Shown piece by piece: positions 55,717 to 64,000 of a DNA stretch of 64,000 bases; the stretch's first letter is position 1, and each line of letters opens with the position of its first letter. This DNA is from Laburnicola sp. R22_1 (Eukaryota > Ascomycota > Dothideomycetes > Pleosporales > Didymosphaeriaceae): contig JACONQ010000018.1 in NCBI GenBank assembly GCA_014281115.1, positions 1,302,001 through 1,366,000 of the forward strand, in the 5' to 3' direction. A model generated the notes under the pieces. That model had not been told where the DNA came from and made no database searches. It was given only the letters and a program-made list of their open reading frames with translations. A program made the position numbers and the translations under genes.

Positions 55717-57933
55717 ATGATCAGAAGAGGAAGGACCGAAGGATGGCTCAGAGCGCCCATCGAACACCTACCTACCTGGGCCAACTTTCATGGTGTCACA
55801 TTCGATGGCGTAAAGGTTGGGCCACTGCCAGGCTTTGAGCACCGCGGCTCTACTGTATTAGCTACTCGTGAGCTTGTTGGCGGCGAAGAAGGTCCGTTAA
55901 TGACCGTCCCAGAAGATATGATTCTTTCCAGAAAAACCATCGATATAATAGCCAAATGGGACCACAATCTTCGGGAGGTACTCGATGCTCTTGACAACTA
56001 CGGAAGGGTAAGCGATGGCTGCATTCACGATGATGGCGGCTGATTTCAGTTTTAGACTAGTCGAGGAGCGATCTTGACCTTTTTACTCGTACAGGCATCC
56101 ATCTGTTGTCCAGATAGCAAGCAAACTGGCATTCACTCGCCGTTGACTGAGTACACGCTTATACTCAACTTTCTTGGATTCCTCTAATTATCTTCTAGGT
56201 ACATCAAGTATCTACCAGATGAACCACTTCCAACATTATGGACAGAAGAAGAGCTCGAGCTCTTGGAAGGAACCACACTCCGCGATGCTGTCCGAGCCAA
56301 AATGGAGAGCCTTTTGCGAGAATTCGAACTTTTCCGTGCTGCGACGGAGACTGTCGGCTGGTGCGCCAAATACTGGTGGGATGAAGACGAGGGCTTGGTA
56401 GGTTATTCTCTGCAAAGTAATTGTATGATCAGTACATACTTCATTTGCATTTGGCATCTCATGATGATTCATCAGGATACATGCTGAGTAGCTGCAGCTC
56501 ACATTTGACGACTGGATGCGTGTCGATGCCATGTACCGATCCAGAGCACTCGAGTTCCCAGTCGTCGGCGGTGCCATGCTGCCTTGCATCGATATGGCCA
56601 ACCATGCATCAGGTGATGCTACGGTCGCACTATATGACGCAGATGATGATGGCAGCGCTGTGCTCGTATTGCGAGACGGCAAAACCATCCCAGCAGGCGG
56701 CGAGATCACCATCACGTAAGTGAGGATGCTTTCGTACTCAGATGTCGAGCCCAAGAGATCTGCGCTTGTATCATATGCCCCCGAGCAACCGACTTGTGAT
56801 ATATTTCGAAGTTAGATAAAAGTTTTTATGTGGGCACCGTACATTCTTAGCTAACGATTCCAGATATGGCGACGATAAGGGTGCCTGCGAGTACATCTTC
56901 TCCTACGGTTTCCTCGAAGATTCTATGGAATCAGCGAAAGTTATGTTTCTGAGTCTGAGCATACCGGACGATGATCCGCTCCGGCCTGCCAAATTGCATG
57001 TCTGTATGTAAGCTGCGGGGTACACCTGCGAGCAGTCTTACCAGAGTAATACGAGTGAACATTACTGACTTTCATGCAGCCAATGCAGCACCGGGATTCC
57101 GCCTCAAAGACAAAGAAGACGACCAGGACATCGAAATTGACAGCGACTTTGTTTGGCTGGCGGTCGTCAACGAGGAAGACGGTACGTAACCAGACCATCG
57201 CTCCTGTCCTATTTCTATCACGTATCTTGGGCTGTCTCATCATTTATACAAAAGACATGTCTCATTTGCCCCGAATAGTTTGTGAGACCTCTGGTGTACT
57301 CTTCACTGACCCATATGTTTGCAATAGGCCTCGAGTTCAAACTGAAGCAGACCGTAGATGGGGAGCAAGAGGTGCAGGCGTTGTGGAAGGAAGGCGAACT
57401 CAACGATGTCTCCACGTTACGCAAGCTCCTACAAGACGATCCAATGTGGGAAGTGTACCAACTTCGAGCTGCTGTCTTGATGCAGGAGCGGGTAAAGGCT
57501 CAGTTAGAGGCTTTACTCGCAGCAGGCGATCCTGTACGTGGAGAAACCGTGAGAGAAGGTACATCGCCCCCAGGCGGCGTCATGATATACAAGATTCATA
57601 GGCATCGTATACTGACATTGCAGGACCATGGCGCCTTGCCACACGCCTTCGCGAGCTGGAGACCGACATGTTGCGAAGGGCAGTGGCCCAGTTGAACGAT
57701 GAGGTAAGAATATGCCCCGTCCGAGAGTACCAGTGTTTGTAGCAGCGTAGCCCCGCAACCAACCTTGGAAGCTCCCTATCCGCTCCACTGCCACCGGTAT
57801 TATCCACCACGCACAGTCCAGCTAACGCCCTGATGAATAGAAGAGTACTCTCCTTGACTCTGAGACGGTACTGCGGTACCTCGCAGTCTCTCAATTGGCG
57901 GATGAAGCCGAAGAGGATGTCGACTTCACTTAA
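55717..57933 (+). CDS. SET-domain protein lysine methyltransferase (LSMT-like)
   Basis: Nine exons (55717-56007, 56056-56150, 56199-56397, 56492-56715, 56864-57003, 57080-57181, 57328-57558, 57624-57703, 57841-57933) give 484 residues. The N-terminal SET part has GSTVLATRELVGGEEGPLMTVP; a helical insert follows. The SET core reads GGAMLPCIDMANHAS (NHS-type cofactor site) and AGGEITITYGDDKGACEY. The C-terminal region resembles the substrate-binding domain of Rubisco LSMT and yeast Rkm enzymes, which methylate ribosomal or translation proteins. The substrate here is unknown. Intron 7 includes a less obvious acceptor, but the joined REGPWRLATRLRELE helix supports it. Confidence 0.88.
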
Positions 57934-59136
57934 ACCGAAAGCGTCCCCACATTGCCGTACATTGCAGTGAAGGCCCCATCTTGATAGACGCTGTCGGGCT
58001 GAGTGGCTAGGCCATTCGGTGGTACCGTTAATATAGAGCCACGCCTCCCACTCCCGCGCACTATGCGGCGCGGTCACATCGGGCAGCTGTCAGGGAGGTC
58101 TGACAGGCATCATGATTGTAATGGAAGCACGATGGAAATGGAAGCCCTCCACATAGTGCGTGTCAGCATGCTCGCAAACTTCTAATACATGTTGTCTTTC
58201 GCTTGGTTGAATGCAGAGTCGGTCACGTTGCGCCACGCTGTCGCAAGAGGCCGCAGTGACTGGCTAGAAAGGCATCGACCTGATCAGCAAATATCGTATA
58301 TCGACAGTGACCATATTGTGAATCCTGATATTGTACGAGACGTGCTCTGCGGAGGTATCCAGACGGCGCGATGTGCCGCAAGCCCGGAAGATTGCAGTCA
58401 AGGCTCCACGCGATTCTACCAACAAGCATGTAGAAAGACAATCAGCTGAAACGATGCTCGAGTCTCTCTATCAGCGTTCCTACACGGAAAGCAGAGTTTG
58501 ACGTTGCAAGCTTGTCTACGACTTGGCTGCCACGGGTGGAGTCCGTAAAGTGACGCTGCCCAGGCCTTCCCTGCAGCACCATATCTTGGACTCGAGAGCG
58601 AGACGAGTGGACGGCGGGGTAGGATCGCGATGCAAGTCCGCTGCTGTGGGACAATTTGATGAATCAAGCTTCTCGAAGAACGGTAGAATGGCGCCGACCC
58701 ACACCGGCAGTGATGTACCTTGAGCGGCTATCGAGTATGTATGCAATAGCAATAAAGGGCCGCTGTGGCATCTAGAGTGCGTTCATGAAGGTCGGAGTCA
58801 TCTGGACAGGACGGAAGCAGAGCGCGATCCGCCCTGTGGCTGATGGTCTGGCTGCAGGACTCGTCGGATAAAACGGGTTCGGCCGAAGCATCGGCCTTTT
58901 TTACGAAGTGAACCAACGAGCGACGTACCCTCCAAGGCTCCAATGCTCGATGGCCAGGTAGCGCGTGGGAAAGTCGATAGCGAACTGGTCGTATAACCTG
59001 CGAGCGTGCTGCAGCGTGCCGGTACGTCAGCAGCGGAAACCGGCGGGTCTCGTGTTGGTCGATGCCGCGCCGCGATCAACACCGACAGCTGGGCGCTTCC
59101 ACGCGGTGGGATGGCTGACCTGATCAGCAACAGCAG

Positions 59137-59168
<32 letters not shown>

Positions 59169-59736
59169 CGCTCAGTCCTCGGTGTTCCGACGAGAAGCCT
59201 GATGAGGCGTCGCCGGCTGCATGCTCACGGCTGGGCCGGGTGGTTCGTGGCGGCTCGACGAAAATGGAGCGGAGTGGAGCGGAGGAGTGTGCAAGCCTCA
59301 AGGTGAGGGACCGGGAGGATGCCTGGTGGGCCAGCGGCGAGGGCGAGCTTGGGCACCGCCAATGCCAATTCCCCCCCAGGGCTTGTCGTCCCCGCATCAT
59401 GACCCTCGAGGCCCCCGTCAAGGCCCCAGAAAACGCTAGCCGTCCCTCTGTAGCGACAGAGCAGCGCACGGGCGGGCTGCTCTAGCCATTCATCACCACC
59501 CGCCGCCCTCCTCTTCTGCTGCCCGCTTCCTCTGCCTGGTCGTCTGTTACATGCACCCGCGCCGCCCACGTACTTGACGGCTGTTGCTGCTGCTGCTGAG
59601 TTCCGCCCGTCAGCCAAACCTCGCCGCCCACTGGCTCGCCAGCGCCCGTTGCACAGCACCCGACGTCCTACCGTCCGATGCCCTGCCCTGAGCACGACAC
59701 TGCGCACCACGACGCGACCGCACGAGTACCGCCAAC
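57934..59736. other. 1.8-kb intergenic region upstream of facB-like gene
   Basis: It holds the SET gene 3' end and a long upstream region for the regulator. A GGCAAC hexanucleotide repeat (about 59128-59167) lies in it. Overlapping open frames on both strands (58798-59469 minus, 59006-59485 plus) reflect GC-rich composition and show no domain. The last 250 bp are CT- and GC-rich and look like a transcribed leader. Confidence 0.45.
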
Positions 59737-62551
59737 ATGCCCGGCATCCTTCCCATGAAGGTGATCAAGGTCGGCACCAACAGCCAGGCGCGCATTGCCC
59801 AGGCCTGCGACCGCTGCCGCTCCAAGAAAATCCGCTGCGATGGCGTGCGACCGAGCTGTACCCAGTGCCTGAACGTCGGTTTCGAGTGCAAAACTAGCGA
59901 CAAGCTCAGCCGACGAGCCTTCCCGCGTGGCTACACCGAGTCGCTCGAGGAGCGAGTGCGCGCCTTGGAGGCCGAGGTGCGCGATCTGAAAGACCTGCTC
60001 GACGAGAAGGATGAGAAGATCGATATGCTCTCCCGGATACATTCGCATTCATCACCCACGAACTCAGCGCCTCGACACTCCTCGACACCCATTTTGGAAA
60101 CCCGTGAAGAGCCACAAGAAAAGGATGAGACGTTCAAAGTGCAGCAATCGCCTCTGCTGCTCGACGATGAGAACCGAGACACATACTGTGTGGGGAGTTC
60201 GAGCGGACGAGCATTTGTTGGTATGTGGTGTATTGCCAATGGTCTTCACTCTCTAATGCAACGCAGAATCTTTCAAGCAGCGAGCGCAAGAATCTGGCAG
60301 GTCATGCTCGGATGTCAACTCAAATTCCTTCTTCGCTACTGGCTCCAAGCCCTCGGTGCTGCATTCACCGAAGCGAACCTTCCAATTCAAAGCTCCCCCT
60401 CGTCTGGTGTCCGACCAGATGATCAACATTTTCTTCCAGGAGTGGGCTCCGCTGTTTCCGGTCCTGCATCGGCCCACCTTTCTTTCTCTCTACGAGCAGT
60501 ATGTCGCCAGTCCAGACACTTTGGCTGACAAGAAGTCGATTGCCAAACTAAATCTGGTCTTTGGCATTGCTGCACTTTCTAGCGATGTGAGTACTTCGCC
60601 TATGCATGTGTCCCAAACGTTACTGATCGGCTGTAGCCCCGCGATGGCCAGGATGTTGAGTCTCTTGAAGCGCAGTGGCAGACTGCTCTGGAGAGCTTTC
60701 TGATGGACAACGATGTTGCTACCCTGCAGTGTCTGGTTCTTGCTCAGATTTTCTGCCTGCTGAAAGCTGACTACTCTCGCCTCCTCAAGTACAAGGGATT
60801 GGCCATTGGCTTATCGCAGCGTCTCGGTCTGCACCAATCGCAGAAACGCTTCGCTCTCGGCGCTTTGACGAGTGAAACCCGGAAGAAGGTCTTCTGGTCG
60901 CTCTATACTGTCGACTGGTAGGTTGAACATGATATTTGTAGCACCCTTTGCTGATTTCCTGCAGCTTCTCTGCCGCTCATCTCGGTCTACCTAAGCTCAT
61001 CCGGGAAGAAGATGTGCATTGCGAATACCCGGTTGATGCCGACGATGAATATGTTACTGAAAAGGGGTTTCTTCCCACTCTTCCTGGAGAGTCTACTAAG
61101 CTTTCGAGCGCTCTGGCTCTATTCCGCCTGTCCCGCATTCTCTCCAAAGTCCTGACGGAACTCTATCCGTCGTCAACGACTCACGAAATATCTTTCCGCA
61201 CTATATCGTCGCTTGCCGATTATCTCGAGAAATGGACGAACAATCTCGCGCCACATCTTAAACTCATCTTTCAACAAGATAAACCTAGCACGCACGTTAC
61301 CAGTAGCAGGTCACCCATTTTGGTAAATGCCACTTGAGCCCAACTTATACTGAATAGACGCAGCTAACAACATCCTAGTCCTTGGCATACCATCACATTC
61401 GATCACTCATTTATCGACCGGTAGTCGTTGCCAGTCTCGGCGACAAGGGCTCGTCGGCAATGGTCGCCATGGGTGACGCATGCAAGCATATTGTCCAAAT
61501 CGTCCAACTGCTTGATGAACGCAAGTTGAGCTTCTCGTTCTGCCTCAACAGAAACGAGGTACTGGTCCAGGCAGGCTTCGGGCTCCTGTTCCAGACGCTC
61601 AATCTGGACCGCGACGGCAAGCTCATTAGAGACTGCAGCCGATTGAGCTGTGTCGTCATGGATATGCTTGACAATGGAACTGCTGCTGGCGCCCACGAGT
61701 TTAGACGAGTGGGTTGTTCCATGATCGCCATCCCACGTATCGAGCCAATGCCGACGCCAGCCTTGTCCCGTCACGAATCGGAAGGCGCTATGGCTGCTCC
61801 TATGGACAGATTCCGTGCCACGCAAAAGTCACTGAAGGCTATTGCTGCTCGCTTCTCGCCAGCTACCATGAAAGCTAACTTGCAGGATCTGAGAGAGCCA
61901 CGCCGTGCTACTCTTCCTGCCCTCTCACCCGATATGGGTGCCCATGGTAACCAGTCGTCTGCCAGTCTATCATCGATCCGCTCAGAACCACACAACGCCC
62001 ACTCAGAACCCACGCTTAGCCCTCTTTCCCATCGCGCCTCTTTCTCCGCCTACCCCAAACGGCGCCCCAGCCACCCCCTCCGCCAGAACCCGAACATCGA
62101 CTTCCTCTCCTTTGGCCCCGACCCTCCCGCAAATTACGCCATGCCCCACCATGCCATCAGTAAATCCGACGTGTCGCCATCAGACTGGGAACGCCTCCTC
62201 TCCTCGCTCGACAACGGCCAAACCAACATCTACGACTCGATCTACGGCGGCCCACCCGCAGACGCCCTACTCGACGGCATGCCGCTATCAGCAGGCACCG
62301 AGGCCACCCTCGCATGGTCGCCCCACGCATGGAATTGGGAGAGTTACAACGAGCAAGCGCCTCCGCCGCAGAGCGTGCTGAGCTTCAGCGACGAGAGTCT
62401 GACGAGCGGCGAGGAGTTCGCCAATTCGGTCGGCGATTACGGATCGACGCCTAGCAGTGAGAAGATTTACCAGGGGATCATGATTCCGGATTTGAGTGGG
62501 CAGAGTGCTGGGATGGGGTTGGGGGGGTTGGATGGGAATTTTGGGTTGTGA
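59737..62551 (+). CDS. facB: FacB/Cat8-type Zn2Cys6 regulator of C2 metabolism
   Basis: Five exons (59737-60220, 60267-60586, 60637-60917, 60965-61322, 61379-62551) give 871 residues, close to Aspergillus FacB. The N-terminus [13 protein letters not shown] and the zinc cluster (Cys24, 27, 34, 41, 44, 51) are followed by [20 protein letters not shown] and a leucine-zipper-like coiled coil ([15 protein letters not shown]). The middle homology domain contains [17 protein letters not shown] and [14 protein letters not shown]. The C-terminal 300 residues are Ser/Pro-rich and end in a Gly/Asp-rich acidic activation-like tail. FacB and Cat8 switch on acetate, glyoxylate-cycle and gluconeogenic genes, downstream of Snf1 kinase. 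Assignment rests on the N-terminal region; a related paralogue is possible. Confidence 0.82.
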
Positions 62552-64000
62552 TTCTGTTTTCTTGGTTTTTGGAGGGGAGGGTGGGATTTGGGCGCGCGGG
62601 GTTTTGATGGGTTATGAGGGGTTGTGTGGTGTTGGGGTGTAGGGGCTTTTTTTTGTAATTGTTTGTTGGTGGGCCGGCGGAGTGTGGATTTTTTATTTAT
62701 TTATTTTTTGATGTTTTTTTTCTTCTTTTGACTTTCGCTTCTTGAGATACCAATTGCCATCACGCAAAACAGCGAGCGTGGATGTTGTTTTCAGAATTTT
62801 ATGTTTTATTTTTTTATGAGGATTTTTCTTTTAGCACGGTTGAAATGAATGTGTTGGTTGTTGCGTGTTTTTACTTGTGTGTTGATGGGGATGGGGATGA
62901 GATGAAATGATATGAGGAATTTTGATTTTCTTGGCTGTTTGGTTTTGTTTGATGATTATTTTAATTCTTATCTGAATATGTGGTCTTTGATATATGATAG
63001 TTGGTGTGTTTATTCTGAGAAATGCTGTTTATGCTCGATAAGCTGGGGGAGAAGGTACGTCACCGTACGTGTGTGGTGCGATGGATGTGGGATGGATGGT
63101 TGTGGAAATCGGGTTTCTTTTTCTTCCTTTTTCGAAGATTGATTGGCATTAGTATCAATTTGATGTGAACGTGAAATGCACCGGACTAGGACGTGCAGGT
63201 GTTGTGTTGGGGTTATTCAACGCAATGTAGTTTTTTATCCATCTACCCTTGTAATAGATACCTTAGATACCTATATACCTAGTACACGTACGTATGTACA
63301 CACGAAGACGCAGAAGTGTAAACATAAACACAAGCTCTCTTACATTCACACTCGTGCACGCACTTGAACATGTATGACACTGAACATTTAACCCCGAATA
63401 GTATAATTCCTCCCATCACCCTCTCTTCCTCACAAACCACGTCCGTCGTTATAGTCATCTCCCATCCCGCCCCGGCCGTCCGGCCTCGCGTCTAGTGTCT
63501 ACAATTGCAGCTGTGATCTACGAATAACTAGTGCACCGGTACCTAGCTGGAACGTAGATCTACCTAGGTTTACCTAGCACCATGGTCAGGTCATTGTCAT
63601 GCCATGTCGGATCCGATGGAACGCCGAGCGGGGCCGGGCAGGCGGGCGGTCGGTGAGATTGAGGCTGGGAGTGAGAGGGCGAGATTGGGTAGATAGCGGG
63701 GTAGGTTGGGCTGAGAGCGGGTTGGGAGTAGGAGGGTAAGAATGTGTAGATATGCGGTAGCTTGTTGTAGTGGGCATATCTAGGTGTATCTTGTGCGGTG
63801 CGCAGGTAGAAGCCTACATGTTCACGAGCAGTAGCATAAGCACATGATGAATGAAGGCCGAGCGAAAGAGCAACACATCAAGTCGAACAGAACATGAGGA
63901 TTCATTTTCTCTTCCCGGCCTCGATTCTACCGGGGTAGATAGACTCCAGCTGAGGCCCCCCGGGCCTAGGTAGTACTGTTCCTAGTACACTATCTACCCC
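62552..64000. other. Gene-free right end of the window
   Basis: The first 400 bp are GT- and T-rich and are the 3' region of the FacB-like gene. Microsatellite-like CACACGAAGACGCAG and TACCTAG motifs occur near 63250-63320. An 11-bp inverted repeat (GGGGTAGATAG at 63932-63942, CTATCTACCCC at 63990-64000) reaches the window edge. I see no gene. Confidence 0.4.

Noticed and set aside
58798..59485. Overlapping long frames upstream of the FacB-like gene
   Set aside because: Both strands are open at the same place because of GC-rich composition; there are no domains, and part is a hexamer repeat.
1..64000. CRISPR array
   Set aside because: The DNA is eukaryotic and no regularly spaced repeats with unique spacers were seen.

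Overview
The window is filamentous-ascomycete (Pezizomycotina) nuclear DNA. Genes have several short spliceosomal introns (about 43-158 bp, GT...AG). The 5' quarter carries the mark of repeat-induced point mutation (RIP). The protein set includes a class I sesquiterpene synthase, a Zn2Cys6 regulator of AflR type, a FacB/Cat8-type regulator and DSC ubiquitin ligase subunit 1. A Dothideomycete would fit, but the class cannot be fixed from sequence alone.

Bases 1-16,034 are an AT-rich, gene-free block of decayed repeats. Reading frames are broken almost only by TAA and TAG, as expected from CpA-to-TpA change. Relics can still be read through it: a Ty1/Copia polyprotein on the minus strand (about 4.35-8.64 kb), two unidentified coding relics on the plus strand (0.9-1.34 and 2.04-2.52 kb), an interlocked inverted-repeat block (11.2-13.67 kb), several dispersed repeat families, degenerate telomere-like arrays, and one 209-bp insert that escaped heavy RIP. 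A small foldback element (16,035-16,200) sits exactly at the change to gene-rich, GC-balanced DNA.

The first genes after the boundary form a compact candidate biosynthetic cluster (16.35-23.53 kb): sesquiterpene synthase (-), short-chain dehydrogenase (+), AflR-like Zn2Cys6 regulator (+) and cytochrome P450 (-). All four gene models close in frame. A TA-flanked miniature inverted-repeat element lies inside the cluster. Together they suggest a cyclised C15 hydrocarbon oxidised by the P450 and SDR under local control. The product is unknown.

From 24.7 kb on the genes are conserved housekeeping and signalling genes: alternative NADH dehydrogenase (+), phospholipase D (-, 11 exons), cyanase (+), C2H2 zinc-finger protein (+), rhomboid protease (+) convergent with DSC E3 ligase subunit 1 (-), mitofusin Fzo1 (-), ESCRT-III Vps2 (+), PP2C phosphatase of Ptc1 type (+), AMPK gamma subunit Snf4 (+), Cdc14 phosphatase (-), SET-domain methyltransferase (+) and FacB/Cat8 regulator (+). 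No tRNA, rRNA or CRISPR array was found. Exon limits were set by eye from GT/AG sites, phase continuity and family motifs; none has been checked against transcripts.
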